Shown: positions 9,564 through 19,263, counted from the first letter of the stretch. The stretch: DNA of 64,000 bases from CAWGYQ01 sp963817395 (GCA_963817395.1 CAWFOC010000006.1:1-64000), one strand, 5' to 3'. Notes: generated from the sequence alone by a model not told the origin. Translations and numbers: made by a program.

Positions 9564-10355
9564 ATGGCTCGCCCCATCATTGCGCTCTTGAGCGACTTTG
9601 GCACGCACGATCACTACGCGGGCACCATGAAGGGTGTCATGCTGGGGATCTGCCCCGAGGCCACGCTCGTCGACATTTCCCACGATCTGCTCCCTCACGA
9701 TGTGCTGGGCGGCGCGCTCGAGCTCGCCGCCAGCTACCGGTATTTCCCCTCCGGGACCATCTTCCTGACCGTCGTCGACCCTGGCGTCGGATCGTCGCGC
9801 CGGGGAATTGCCGCCGAAGCCGGCGACTATCGCTTCGTGGCGCCAGACAACGGCGTTCTGACGGCGGTGCTCAGCGAGATTCCGCCACGCAAAGCGGTGG
9901 AGCTCACCGAGCGGCGCTACGCCAGGCCCACCGTGAGTCGAACCTTCGAAGGGCGCGACCGGTTTGCCCCGGCGGCGGCCTGGCTCGCGAAGGGCATCGA
10001 GCTGTCGGCGCTCGGGCGGCCGGCCGGGGCGCTGGTGCAGATTGAGATGCCCTCGCCACAGGTAGTGGGCGATCGGCTCAGCGGCCAGGTCCTGCGTGTC
10101 GATCGCTTCGGCAATCTCGTAACGAACATCGATCGGCGTACGTTCGAGAGGGTCGCCCAGGGCGGGACCATCCAAGTCCAGGCCGGCGGCCACGACGTCC
10201 AGCGTCTCGTGGCGACCTACGCAGAGGCGGCCGCCGGTGAGATCTGTGCCCTGTTCGGCAGCACGGATCATCTGGAAATCGCCGCCAATGCCGACAGTGC
10301 GTCCGAACGTCTGCGGCTCGGGCGCGGCGCCGAGGTGACGGTCACGCGCGGGTGA
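9564..10355 (+). CDS. SAM hydroxide adenosyltransferase (DUF62 family)
   Basis: Members hydrolyse S-adenosylmethionine to adenosine and methionine and are related to fluorinases and chlorinases. The N-terminal IALLSDFGTHDHYAGTMKG, the middle TVVDPGVGSSRRG and the C-terminal DRFGNLVTNI are family hallmarks. The protein has 263 residues, the standard length. It starts 27 bases after the methyltransferase-like gene, and the two could share a role in SAM turnover; this is inference from position. Confidence 0.9.
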   Translation: MARPIIALLSDFGTHDHYAGTMKGVMLGICPEATLVDISHDLLPHDVLGGALELAASYRYFPSGTIFLTVVDPGVGSSRRGIAAEAGDYRFVAPDNGVLTAVLSEIPPRKAVELTERRYARPTVSRTFEGRDRFAPAAAWLAKGIELSALGRPAGALVQIEMPSPQVVGDRLSGQVLRVDRFGNLVTNIDRRTFERVAQGGTIQVQAGGHDVQRLVATYAEAAAGEICALFGSTDHLEIAANADSASERLRLGRGAEVTVTRG

Positions 10356-10425
10356 TTCGATGTGCTAGGATCCTGCGTTTGCCGACAGCCCGTTTTCCGG
10401 CCTCGATTGGCCCTCATTGACAATC

Positions 10426-11649
10426 ATGTTTGACCTCGACCTGAACGACGAGCACCGCCTGCTCGAACAGACCGTGCGCGAGTGGGCGGCCAGGGAAGTC
10501 GCACCCAAGATTCACGACCTCGACAGGGCCCACCGGTTCGATCCAGCCATCCTGCCCCAGATGGCGTCGCTCGGGCTTCTCGGCATCGCCGTGCCAACCG
10601 AGTACGGCGGAGCCGGGATGGACTACATCAGCCTCGGCCTTGCGAGCGAAGAGCTGGAGTACGTGGATACGTCGCTGCGCGTGATCATGTCGGTGCACTC
10701 CGGCCTGAACTGCCTGTCGCTGCTCACCTGGGGTACCGAGGATCAAAAGCAGCGGTATCTCGTGCCGCAGGCGCAGGGCCAGAAGATTGCGACCTACGGA
10801 CTGACCGAGCCGGCCGCGGGCAGTGACGTGCGCGGAATCCAGACGGTCGCCGTGAAGCAGGGCGACCGTTACCTGGTCACTGGCGAGAAGATGTGGATCT
10901 CGCTCGCCGACGTAGCCGACAACTTTCTGGTGTTCGCCTGGACGGATTTCGAAAAGAAGAAGCAGCGCGACACTTCGGGCATCAGCGCGTTCATCATCGA
11001 GCGCAGCTTCGCCGGATTCTCGAGCGGCACGCTGAAGGAGAAATGGGGCATCCTGGCGGGCAACACCGGCTTCTTCAAGATGGAGGAAGTGGAAGTGCCC
11101 GAAGAGAACATGGTGGGCCGTCCGGGCGAGGGCTTCAAGGTTGCCATGTTCGCGCTGGACCAGGGACGATACACCGTGGCGGCCGGGGCGACTGGTCTCA
11201 TCCGCGCGTGTCGCGATGCCTCGTCTCGGTATGCGCTGGAACGCCGAACGTTCGGCACCGAGATCGCCCAGCATCAGCTCGTCAAGGAGATGATTGCGCA
11301 GATGGAATCGGACTATCAGGCGTCGCGGCTCCTCTGGCTGCGCGCCGGGTGGTTGAAGAACATCGGCCGCCGCAACACACGCGAGACCGGGCTGGCGAAG
11401 TGGTTCGCGACCGTGGCCTCGGAGCGCGCGGCGGGTGACGCCGTCCAGGTGCATGGCGCCAACGGCTACTCCGACGAGTACCCCGTGGGCCGCTATTACC
11501 GCAACTGCAAGGGGGCCGTCATCTACGAAGGGACACGCGAGATCCACAAGCTGATGCAGGCCGACTACGTCCTGGGCTATCGCGTCGATCGCCCGACACG
11601 CCGTGAGCTGCCGCCCTACGAGCCCGACGGCCACAAGGCGAAGGGATAG
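10426..11649 (+). CDS. Acyl-CoA dehydrogenase, glutaryl-CoA dehydrogenase-like
   Basis: FAD flavoprotein that oxidises acyl-CoA to enoyl-CoA. The FAD-contact motif YGLTEPAAGSDVRG and the catalytic-base region VIYEGTREIHKL, with Glu in the glutaryl-CoA dehydrogenase-type position, are visible. ATG 10426 is preferred over in-frame TTG 10417. It has 407 residues, full length and uninterrupted. The next gene (glpX) starts six bases later. The actual substrate is not settled by sequence; no electron-transfer flavoprotein genes are nearby. Confidence 0.88.
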   Translation: MFDLDLNDEHRLLEQTVREWAAREVAPKIHDLDRAHRFDPAILPQMASLGLLGIAVPTEYGGAGMDYISLGLASEELEYVDTSLRVIMSVHSGLNCLSLLTWGTEDQKQRYLVPQAQGQKIATYGLTEPAAGSDVRGIQTVAVKQGDRYLVTGEKMWISLADVADNFLVFAWTDFEKKKQRDTSGISAFIIERSFAGFSSGTLKEKWGILAGNTGFFKMEEVEVPEENMVGRPGEGFKVAMFALDQGRYTVAAGATGLIRACRDASSRYALERRTFGTEIAQHQLVKEMIAQMESDYQASRLLWLRAGWLKNIGRRNTRETGLAKWFATVASERAAGDAVQVHGANGYSDEYPVGRYYRNCKGAVIYEGTREIHKLMQADYVLGYRVDRPTRRELPPYEPDGHKAKG

Positions 11650-11654
11650 CCGCC

Positions 11655-12641
11655 ATGGAGTCCGATCTCTCTCTCGAGTTCCTGCGGGTCGTCGAGCAGG
11701 CGGCCATCGCCTGCGCTCAGACGATGGGGCAGGGCGATCGCCATCGTTCGGATCAGGTTGCCGTCGAGGCCATGCGGCATGAGATGGATACCGTTCCCAT
11801 CGATGGCACCATCGTCATCGGCGAAGGCGAGCGCGACGAGGCGCCGATGCTGTACATCGGTGAGAAGGTCGGGCTCGCTGCGAGAGGCCGCCGGGGTACC
11901 GACGGTCTCCCCGCCGTGGACATCGCCGTCGATCCGCTCGAGGGCACCAATCTGTGCGCCACTGGCGCGCCCAATGCGATTGCGGTCATGGCCGCCGCAC
12001 CCAAAGGCGGCCTTCTCCATGCCCCGGATCTGTACATGGAGAAGCTCGTCGTCGGTCCGAGCTCCAAGGACCACGTGCATCTCGACGCGCCCGTGCATGA
12101 CAACTTGAAAGCCATCGCGCGCTGCCTCGATCGCCGCGTCGAGGACCTGGTGGTGATCGTGCTCGATCGGCCGCGTCACGAGCAGCTCGTCGAGGACATC
12201 CGCTCGACCGGCGCGCGGATCCGGCTGATTTCGGATGGGGATCTCTCGGCAGGCATTGCCGCAGCGGTGGTGGGCACGGGCGTCCACGCCGTCATGGGTA
12301 CCGGCGGCGCGCCTGAGGGCGTCCTGACGGCCGCAGCCATGCGGTGTTTGAACGGCGAGATCCAGGCCCGGCTCGTCGTGGCCAAGCCCGAGCACGAAGA
12401 GCGATGTCGTGCCATGGGGATCAGCGATTTCCGGAGGGTCTACTCGTCGAAGGACCTGGCCTCCGGAGATTCCATCATCTTCGCCGCCACCGGTGTCACC
12501 GATGGAGCGCTCATGAAGGGCGTGCGATTTTTCGGCGACGGCACGCGTACGAGCTCACTCATCATGCAAACCGAACCGCATCGCATCCGGTTCATCGACA
12601 GCATCCACGTGCGGCCCGGCGACGCTCGTATCCGCTTTTGA
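11655..12641 (+). CDS. glpX: Class II fructose-1,6-bisphosphatase (GlpX)
   Basis: Hydrolyses fructose-1,6-bisphosphate in gluconeogenesis. Metal and phosphate motifs are visible: VIGEGERDEAPMLYIGE, DIAVDPLEGTNLCA, and the later GTGGAPEGVLTAAAM. The length of 328 residues matches the family. The 5-base gap after the acyl-CoA dehydrogenase suggests one transcript, which would join fatty or organic acid breakdown to gluconeogenesis. Confidence 0.95.
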   Translation: MESDLSLEFLRVVEQAAIACAQTMGQGDRHRSDQVAVEAMRHEMDTVPIDGTIVIGEGERDEAPMLYIGEKVGLAARGRRGTDGLPAVDIAVDPLEGTNLCATGAPNAIAVMAAAPKGGLLHAPDLYMEKLVVGPSSKDHVHLDAPVHDNLKAIARCLDRRVEDLVVIVLDRPRHEQLVEDIRSTGARIRLISDGDLSAGIAAAVVGTGVHAVMGTGGAPEGVLTAAAMRCLNGEIQARLVVAKPEHEERCRAMGISDFRRVYSSKDLASGDSIIFAATGVTDGALMKGVRFFGDGTRTSSLIMQTEPHRIRFIDSIHVRPGDARIRF

Positions 12642-12645
12642 GTCC

Positions 12646-12666
12646 GACCGCGCGAGGCGCGCGGTC
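12646..12666 (+). other. GC-rich inverted repeat between glpX and the MFS gene
   Basis: A 9-bp perfect stem (12646-12654 with 12658-12666) and a 3-base loop start five bases after the glpX stop. No T-run follows, so it is not a standard intrinsic terminator. It ends five bases before the GTG start of the MFS gene and could mask that start or stabilise the upstream mRNA. Confidence 0.4.
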
Positions 12667-12671
12667 TCATC

Positions 12672-13888
12672 GTGTCCTGGCGCCGCAACCTCTTCGCTGT
12701 CACGACGGCTGGCTTCATCGGCTTCACCGGCTTCACGCTGGTGATGCCCTTCCTTCCCCTGTACATCGCGCAGCTCGGCGTCACCGATGTCGGTGAGATT
12801 GCGGCGTGGACGGGCCTGAGCATCGGCGTGACGCCGGCGGTGACGGCCGTGATGTCGCCGGTGTGGGGACGTCTCGCCGATCGCGTCGGACGCAAGATCA
12901 TGGTCGAGCGTGCGCTCCTGAGTTTCGTCGTCGTCATGGCGGCTCTGGCCTTCGTGACGAGGCCCTGGCACGTCCTGGCCCTGCGCGCCGCCCAGGGATT
13001 CTTCGCGGGATACGGCGCGATCATCCTCACGATGGCCGCCGAGTCGGCGCCCCGCGAGCGGCTGGCCTCGTCGATCGGTCTGGTGCAGACGGCGCAGCGC
13101 CTTGGCCCGGCAATCGGTCCGGTGATCGGGGCGATTGTCGCAGGCGTGGTGGGTCTGCGTCAGACGTTTCTCGTGACGGCGGGAATCTACTTCGTCGCGC
13201 TCCTCGTTGTGCTGCTCGGCTATCGCGAAGCACCGATCCAACGGCAGGTCACCCACACGGCACCTGCCCGTACGACGTTCGGCGACGTGCTCCGCTTCGA
13301 CAACTTCCTGCTGCTGATGGTGACGATCTTCGGCGTGCAATTCGTCGATCGAAGCTTCGGACCGATGCTGCCGCTGTTCGTCGAGCAGATCGGCGTGGAG
13401 CAGGCATCGGGTCCCTCTCGTCGCGGGCACGGCGTTCTCCATCCTTGCGGGAATGGCGGCAGTCGGACACCACCTGTGCGAGTCGCTGCTGCGGCGCGCG
13501 CCGGCGCGACGCGTCATTTCCGCCGCCGCCGCGACGGCCGCAGTGTCAGTGGCGATGCTGGCGATGGCGCCGGCGTCTGCCGATGCTGATGACGCTCGTC
13601 GGAATATTTGGATTCGGCGTCGGCGTCGCGATGACCGCGGCCTACACGGCGGCCAGCAGCGTGATTCCCTCTGGCGCACACGGCACGGCCTTCGGGTTCC
13701 TCACCAGCGCCTCGCTGAGCGCGCTGGCGGTCGGGCCTGTCGCCAGCGGACTACTCAGCGGGTTGAGCCTCCGCCTCGTGTTTCTCGTCGATGCGGTGGT
13801 GCTGCTGGGCGTCACCTGGGTGATTCGCCGAATCATGGTGGACACGCCGCGAGTGTCAACGACCTCGCCGAGCGCCGAGGACACCTGA
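12672..13888 (+). CDS. Major facilitator superfamily transporter (two frameshifts)
   Basis: Predicted 12-helix inner-membrane transporter. The loop-2/3 signature GRLADRVGRKIM and the helix-5 region GLVQTAQRLGPAIGPVIGAI suggest the drug:proton antiporter (multidrug efflux) group. The reading frame shifts near 13410 and again near 13580. The middle segment (PLVAGTAFSILAG onward) and the last segment (GIFGFGVGVAMTAAYTAASS onward) are normal MFS sequence in the other two frames. The intact protein would have about 405 residues. Start GTG 12672. It converges on the antiporter gene with 20 bases between stops. The substrate is unknown. Confidence 0.8.
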
Positions 13889-13908
13889 GCGGCGGCCGCG
13901 ACGGGTTT

Positions 13909-15294
13909 CTACTCGTCGTCCGCGATCTTCTTGTGTTTCCGGCGCCGGTGGGGACGCTTGCGCCTGTCTTCGTGAACGCCGCCGGTCTGACGCGGCAACG
14001 GCACGCGCGGTCTAGCGGGGCGGCGCGGCTTCTTCCGGTGTCGCTGGCAATGGTTTCCTCCACCACCGCGCTGACGGTGTCGGGGCTGCGCGGGAACGCG
14101 AGGCGAAGAAGCGGGGGGGTGATCATGGTCGTCACAAGGACCATGATCACCGACGCCGAGAATACGTCCTGCCCGATGAGCCCGGCAGACAGACCGTAGC
14201 CGGCGACGATCAGGCCCACCTCGCCGCGGGAAATCATGCCGACCGCGACGCGAAGCGATTCGCGCGAGCTGAACCCCGACCAGCGGGCCAGCGATGCCGC
14301 ACCCGACGACCTTTGTGACAATCGCCACGACGAGGAGCACGAGGGTGAACATCGCCGCGGGGCCGAGATCGCGGGCGTTGGCGCGCAGACCGATGCTGAT
14401 GAAGAATACGGGCACGAACATCGAGTAGGTCAGCGGATGGATACCGGCGTCGATCTGCTCCTTGAAGCGCGTGCGCGCGAAGAAGACCCCCGCGACGTAG
14501 GAACCGGTGATGGCGGCGACGGCGCCGATGTATTCGGCGCCCCATGCATAGAGAAACGCCACCACGAGAACGATGCCGAGCACGCCCTGGCTCACTCTGA
14601 GACCCTCGGCCCACGACGCCAACGGCTCGAAGAAACGGGCGAGGGCGACTGCCAGAACGAAGAAGGCGATGATGCGAAGCAGGATCAGCCCGAGCGACGT
14701 GACATCGATGCCTCCCGACGCGCGGGCGAAGGCAATCACCAGCGAGAGCACGACGATGCCCATCACATCGTCGATGACGGCCGCGCCGAGGATGGTCGAT
14801 CCCTCCTTCGACTTGAGAGCGCCGAGCTCGATGAGTGTCTGCGCGGAGATGCTGACGCTCGTCGCGGTGAGAATGGTTCCGATGAAGATTCCCTCCCAGA
14901 AAAGCGGAAGGCCGAACGCGACCGCAGTCACGGCGCCGCCGACGAGCGGCAGGACGACGCCACCGGCCGCCGACCAGAACGCGACGCGTCCGACGCGGCG
15001 CATCTCGTCGAGATCGGTTTCGAGTCCGGCGACGAACATCAGGAGAATGACCCCGAGATCGGCAAGATCGCGGACGACCGCGCCGAGGGCCGGGTGGGTG
15101 GCGGCGTCATGGCCACCGGCGTCGACGAAGATGGGCCAGCCGAGAATGTTCAGGGCGGTCGGGCCGAGAAGCAGGCCGATCAGAATCTCGCCGAACACGG
15201 CGGGCTGACCGATGCGGTTCGCGGCGGCGCCGGCCAGCTTGGCGGCGGCGACGATGAGACCGAGCAGAAGAAGGAGTTGGAGAGGATGTGGCAC
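13909..15294 (-). CDS. CPA2-family cation:proton antiporter (frameshifted)
   Basis: About 12 membrane helices typical of Kef/NhaS-like sodium or potassium:proton exchangers. The start region RIGQPAVFGEILIGLLLGPTALN and the DD-type pair in AAVIDDVMGIVVLS are diagnostic. Near 14285 the frame shifts and the last helices (SRGEVGLIVAGYGL onward) are read in another frame. A second shift near 14055 restores the first frame and gives a basic tail ending at 13909; without it the stop would be 13833 and overlap the MFS gene. The GTG start at 15294 lacks a clear ribosome-binding site. No TrkA/RCK domain is seen. Confidence 0.8.
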   Translation of the reverse strand: MPHPLQLLLLLGLIVAAAKLAGAAANRIGQPAVFGEILIGLLLGPTALNILGWPIFVDAGGHDAATHPALGAVVRDLADLGVILLMFVAGLETDLDEMRRVGRVAFWSAAGGVVLPLVGGAVTAVAFGLPLFWEGIFIGTILTATSVSISAQTLIELGALKSKEGSTILGAAVIDDVMGIVVLSLVIAFARASGGIDVTSLGLILLRIIAFFVLAVALARFFEPLASWAEGLRVSQGVLGIVLVVAFLYAWGAEYIGAVAAITGSYVAGVFFARTRFKEQIDAGIHPLTYSMFVPVFFISIGLRANARDLGPAAMFTLVLLVVAIVTKVVGCGIAGPLVGVQLARIASRRGRHDFPRRGGPDRRRLRSVCRAHRAGRILGVGDHGPCDDHDHPPASSPRVPAQPRHRQRGGGGNHCQRHRKKPRRPARPRVPLPRQTGGVHEDRRKRPHRRRKHKKIADDE

Positions 15295-15394
15295 GGTTGC
15301 GCGTGGCTGCGAGGCAGGGATCCGCGAGCTATCGCGGCATGAGGGCTAGATAATACTGCAATGCTTCGACTCTCGATCGACTCGGCGGCGTTTC

Positions 15395-15994
15395 ATGGCG
15401 GCCGATCTCGCCCCGGCGGTCGCGGCCATCGCTGGCGGCGGTCTGGTGGCGATGGCAACCGACACGCTGTACGGACTGGCCGTCGACCCGAGACGGGCTG
15501 ACGCGGTGGCGAGGGTGTTCGCCGCGAAGCGTCGGTCGCCCGGCGAAGCTCTACCAGTGATTGCCGCTGACATGTCGCAGGTCATCGAGTGGTTCGGACC
15601 GCTTCCAGCCGCGGCCGGCCGGCTCGCGCGAACGTTCTGGCCTGGGCCGCTGTCGCTGCTCCTGCCTGCGCCGCCCTCGTTTTCCGCGGCCGTGCACGCC
15701 GGGACGCTCCTGATTGCCGTGCGGGTTCCCGATCACAGAGTTGCGTGCAGCCTGGCGAGACTGGCCGGTGTGCCGCTGACGGCCACGAGCGCAAACCCCA
15801 GCGGGCGCCCGCCGGCGGCCACCGCCGAGGAGGTCGCCGAGGCCCTCGGCGCCGAGGTGGACGTGCTCATCGACAGCGGGCCCGCGCGCGGCGGGCTTCC
15901 GTCGACGATCGTCGAGGCCACGACGCATCCACGACTCGTGCGCGAGGGCGCGGTGTCGTGGGAACGCGTGCTAAGATCCCTCGACGTGTGTTGA
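15395..15994 (+). CDS. tsaC: Threonylcarbamoyl-AMP synthase (Sua5/YciO/YrdC family)
   Basis: Makes L-threonylcarbamoyladenylate for the t6A37 modification of tRNA. The family pattern is clear: GGLVAMATDTLYGLAVDPR, FAAKRRSPGEALPVIA, FWPGPLSLLLPAP and LTATSANPSGRPP. From ATG 15395 it has 199 residues. The true start may be ATG 15361: that codon begins a plausible N-terminal strand (MLRLSIDSA), a -10-like GATAAT at 15349-15354 lies directly before it, and a single-base error near 15390 would join the frames. Its stop overlaps a possible upstream GTG of hflX. Confidence 0.88.
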   Translation: MAADLAPAVAAIAGGGLVAMATDTLYGLAVDPRRADAVARVFAAKRRSPGEALPVIAADMSQVIEWFGPLPAAAGRLARTFWPGPLSLLLPAPPSFSAAVHAGTLLIAVRVPDHRVACSLARLAGVPLTATSANPSGRPPAATAEEVAEALGAEVDVLIDSGPARGGLPSTIVEATTHPRLVREGAVSWERVLRSLDVC

Positions 15995-16032
15995 CGATCG
16001 CCTGCGTTTCCCATCGCCCGCCAGCCGGGTCT

Positions 16033-17337
16033 ATGCCGCCACCCTCCCACGTTCAGTCAGAGCGCGCAGCTCTCGTCGGTCTGATCCTCGGGCGCGCCAG
16101 GCGCAGCGACGCCGAGCAGTCGCTCGAGGAGCTCGCACAACTCGCTGGAGCGGCCGGGGCATCGGTCGTTCTGCGGCTGCTGCAGGAACGCGCGCGCCCC
16201 GATCCATCGTCGTTCCTTGGAGCGGGGAAGGTCGATCAGCTCGCCCTTGGTTGCGCGGAGGCCGGCGCCGATCTGGTGATCGTGGATCACGAGCTCTCAC
16301 CGGCGCAGATTTCACACCTCGAGGAACGCGTACAGGCACGCGTGATCGATCGAACCGAGCTCATCCTCGACATCTTTGCGCAGCGGGCGAGGACTCGCGA
16401 AGGAAAGCTCCAGGTCGAGCTGGCGCAGCTGCGATATCTCCTGCCGCGGCTCGTCGGCCGCGGCGCCATGCTCTCGAGGTTGGGCGGCGGAATCGGGACA
16501 CGGGGACCTGGTGAGACCCAGCTCGAAACCGACCGGCGCCGCATCCGTGCCCGCATTCATGCCGTGTCGCGCGACATCGATCTCGTGAGACAGCGGCGAT
16601 CGCAGCTGCGAGAGCGCCGTCACAAGACATCGGTCCCGACCGTCGCCCTCGTGGGCTACACCAACGCCGGGAAGACTATGCTGTTCAATCGTCTGACGCG
16701 GGAGACGGCGCCCACCTCCGACGCGCTCTTCGTGACGCTGGATCCGCTGGTGCGCCGTGTGCGTCTGGCCGATCGCCGGGAGCTCCTGCTATCGGATACG
16801 GTCGGGTTCATCGATCGCCTGCCCCATGCGCTCGTGGCGGCCTTTCGTGCGACGCTCGAAGAAGTCTCGGGCTCCGATCTGATTCTCCATGTGATTGATG
16901 CGTCCAACCCTGAGCGGGATCGCCAGGTGCAGGCGGTCGAGCGGGTGCTCACCGAGGTCGGCGCGGATGCCGTTCCCGTCATCGAGGTCATGAACAAGAT
17001 CGATCGCCTCGAGCCGGCCGAGCGGATTCGTGCCACCGGATCTGATCCAGCGCGGCTCGCGGTGTCGGCGAAGACGGGCGAGGGCGTCGACGATCTCGTC
17101 GGCGTGGTCGCGGCGCGGCTCTCGTTGGACACCCTCCGGGTCACGCTCGAGTTCGATGACAGCGAGGGCGCGCGTCAGAAGATCGCCCAGCTCTATCGGC
17201 TTGGGCGCGTCTTGAGTCACCTCACCGTCGATCACCTGGTGCGCATCGAGGCCGAGGTGCCTCGCAACGTGCTCGGCGGCTTCGGGCGTCATGTGAACGT
17301 CAGGTCCAGATCCGGCGCGGAGCGGGGTGGTGATTAA
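16033..17337 (+). CDS. hflX: GTPase HflX
   Basis: Ribosome-associated GTPase that splits stalled ribosomes. The N-terminal domain has the LGAGKVDQL segment and the Gly-rich linker MLSRLGGGIGTRGPGE. The G-domain motifs are G1 GYTNAGKT (Lys and Thr present), G3 DTVGF and G4 NKID. With ATG 16033 it has 434 residues; GTG 15988, overlapping the tsaC stop, is an alternative start. The stop lies inside the beginning of the next gene (GTG 17327), indicating coupling. Confidence 0.95.
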   Translation: MPPPSHVQSERAALVGLILGRARRSDAEQSLEELAQLAGAAGASVVLRLLQERARPDPSSFLGAGKVDQLALGCAEAGADLVIVDHELSPAQISHLEERVQARVIDRTELILDIFAQRARTREGKLQVELAQLRYLLPRLVGRGAMLSRLGGGIGTRGPGETQLETDRRRIRARIHAVSRDIDLVRQRRSQLRERRHKTSVPTVALVGYTNAGKTMLFNRLTRETAPTSDALFVTLDPLVRRVRLADRRELLLSDTVGFIDRLPHALVAAFRATLEEVSGSDLILHVIDASNPERDRQVQAVERVLTEVGADAVPVIEVMNKIDRLEPAERIRATGSDPARLAVSAKTGEGVDDLVGVVAARLSLDTLRVTLEFDDSEGARQKIAQLYRLGRVLSHLTVDHLVRIEAEVPRNVLGGFGRHVNVRSRSGAERGGD

Positions 17338-18709
17338 GCTCGGCGCCATCGTGCTGGCGCTGCTCGCGTCGGCGTGTGCATCACGAGCGGCGGTGGTGGC
17401 GCCTGCCACGCCGGGATATCCGGACTTCGTGTTTCCCGCGGTGCCGTCCACCCTCGCCGACGCCGATCTGATCGGCGCGCCAGCAACGGGCGTGGAATCT
17501 TCTCCAGAGCCGGCGACCTCGGGCGATCGGCCCAGGAATTTACGAGCCTTCTTCGGCGCTCGCCCGGGTTCTATCCATCCGAGTCGGGTCTCGGGTATGT
17601 CGAGCTCGCCCGTCGCGACGAGGACGCCGCGATCGCGCGATTCGATCGCGCGCTGTCGTCCAGCGCGGACTATGCCCCGGCGTTGGTCGGACGCGGACAA
17701 GCCCTGCTCGGTCTCGGTCGGGCAGGACGAGGCGCTGGCGAGCTTCGAGGCGGCGCTCCGCGCAAGTCCGGAGCTCGCGGACGTGCGCAGGCGGGTCGAG
17801 GTGCTGAAGTTCCGGGCCGTGCAGGATCGGCTCGACGAAGCCAGGCGCGCCGTTGCCGCCGGTCAGCTCGACTTGGCGCGCGCCGCGTACCAGCAGGCCA
17901 TCGCGGCGTCGCCGGAGAGCTCGTTGCTTTACCGAGAATTGGCCGCCGTCGAGCAGAAGCAGGGCAGGCTCGACCTGGCGCTGGTGGACGCGCGCCGGGC
18001 GGTGGACGCCGATCGTTCGGACCTGCGCGCGTGGACGCTTCTCGGCGAGGTGCTCGAAGCCAGCGGCGATCTCGGGGGTGCGATTGACGCGTTCACTTCG
18101 GCTGCCGCGGTTGAGCCGTCCGAGGCGCTCGATCGTCGGATCGCGGCGCTTCGGTCGCGAGCGGAGCTGGCTCGAATGCCGGCGGAGTATCGCGCCATCG
18201 CCGGTGCCGCGCACATCTCGCGCGGCGACCTCGCCGCCCTGCTGGGCGCGCGGCTGGGAGAGGTGCTCGGGCAGGCGACCGGTCCGGACGGCGTGGTCAT
18301 TACCGATGTGCGCAACCACTGGGCAGCGCGCTGGATTCGTGATGTGGTACGCGCAGGCGTGATGGAGATCTACGCGAATCACACCTTCGAGCCCGCGGCG
18401 AGCGTGTCGCGAGGCGATCTGGCGCAGGCCGTCGGCCGGGTGCTCGACCTGATTGCCAGGGCCAATCCCGGTGCCGCGCGACCGTGGCAGGACGCCCGAA
18501 TGCCAATGGCCGACCTCGCGCCCGAACACCTCAACTACCCGGCGGCGTCCGCCGCCGTAGCCTCCGGTGTCATGCCGCTCCTCGCTGGAGACACGTTCCG
18601 TCTTGCGCGTCCGGTCGCGGGTGCCGAAGCGGTTTCAACCGTCGATCGGCTGGCCCAGCTCTCGTCCGTCGGGCGGCCTGCCGCCCGGACCGCGCTGATC
18701 ACGACATGA
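17327..18709 (+). CDS. TPR lipoprotein with C-terminal SLH-like domain (frameshifted)
   Basis: The N-terminus is a lipoprotein signal with lipobox ASAC at about residue 17. The middle holds TPR repeats. One of these, containing GDLGRSAQEFTSLLRRSPGF and the following helix, lies in a different frame between about 17490 and 17740, so at least two compensating indels are present. The C-terminal 150 residues resemble S-layer homology domains, with ITDVRNHWAARWIRDVVRAG, TFEPAASVSRGDLAQAV and a second degenerate copy. SLH modules normally bind secondary wall polymers in Gram-positive cells, so their job here is unclear. The gene overlaps hflX by 11 bases and pgsA by an ATGA. Confidence 0.75.
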   Translation: MVIKLGAIVLALLASACASRAAVVAPATPGYPDFVFPAVPSTLADADLIGAPATGVESSPEPATSGDRPRNLRAFFGARPGSIHPSRVSGMSSSPVATRTPRSRDSIARCRPARTMPRRWSDADKPCSVSVGQDEALASFEAALRASPELADVRRRVEVLKFRAVQDRLDEARRAVAAGQLDLARAAYQQAIAASPESSLLYRELAAVEQKQGRLDLALVDARRAVDADRSDLRAWTLLGEVLEASGDLGGAIDAFTSAAAVEPSEALDRRIAALRSRAELARMPAEYRAIAGAAHISRGDLAALLGARLGEVLGQATGPDGVVITDVRNHWAARWIRDVVRAGVMEIYANHTFEPAASVSRGDLAQAVGRVLDLIARANPGAARPWQDARMPMADLAPEHLNYPAASAAVASGVMPLLAGDTFRLARPVAGAEAVSTVDRLAQLSSVGRPAARTALITT

Positions 18710-19263
18710 CGACGCTCACCCCGGCCAACCAGCTGACGCTGCTGCGGATGCTGTTGATCCCCGCGTTCGTCATTGCCGTCATCTACGGCTATCTCGGGTG
18801 GGCGCTCGTGATTTTTACGGTGGCGGGTGTCACCGATCTGCTGGACGGGCTCATCGCACGGCGTTCGGGCCAGAAGACGACCCTTGGCGCCTGGCTCGAT
18901 CCCATGGCGGACAAGCTGCTCCTGGTGAGCGCGTTCATCGTGCTCACCTGGCCTGGCCTGGGCCTGGTCAACCGCATGCCGGTCTGGCTGACGATTCTCA
19001 TCATCAGCCGCGACGTGCTCATCGTCCTCACCGTCGCCGTCGTGAACCTCGCGGTGGGGCGTCGCACGTTCAAGCCGTCGATCTACGGGAAGGCCGCCAC
19101 CGGGATTTACGTCGTGACCTGCGCGATGCTGCTTCTCTTCAACTATCTCGGGCGGCAGTCGCCTCTGGTCGCTGTGTGTCTCTTCGCGTCGGCGGCGATC
19201 ACCCTGATCTCCAGCGGAGACTATGCCGTCAGGGTCGCGCGGGTGATCAGCGAGGGGACTTGA
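18706..19263 (+). CDS. pgsA: CDP-alcohol phosphatidyltransferase (PgsA-like)
   Basis: Probably makes phosphatidylglycerol phosphate from CDP-diacylglycerol and glycerol-3-phosphate at the inner membrane. The full CDP-alcohol motif is present (DLLDGLIARR, then Gly, then AWLDPMADK), with four or five membrane helices in 185 residues. ATG 18706 overlaps the upstream stop. The 3' end overlaps the convergent decarboxylase gene by 17 bases. Another CDP-alcohol transferase specificity cannot be excluded from sequence alone. Confidence 0.88.
   Translation: MTTLTPANQLTLLRMLLIPAFVIAVIYGYLGWALVIFTVAGVTDLLDGLIARRSGQKTTLGAWLDPMADKLLLVSAFIVLTWPGLGLVNRMPVWLTILIISRDVLIVLTVAVVNLAVGRRTFKPSIYGKAATGIYVVTCAMLLLFNYLGRQSPLVAVCLFASAAITLISSGDYAVRVARVISEGT

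Noticed and set aside
14236..15342. 368-residue plus-strand open frame rich in Asp, Glu and Arg
   Set aside because: Antisense to the CPA2 antiporter; composition is that of a shadow frame.
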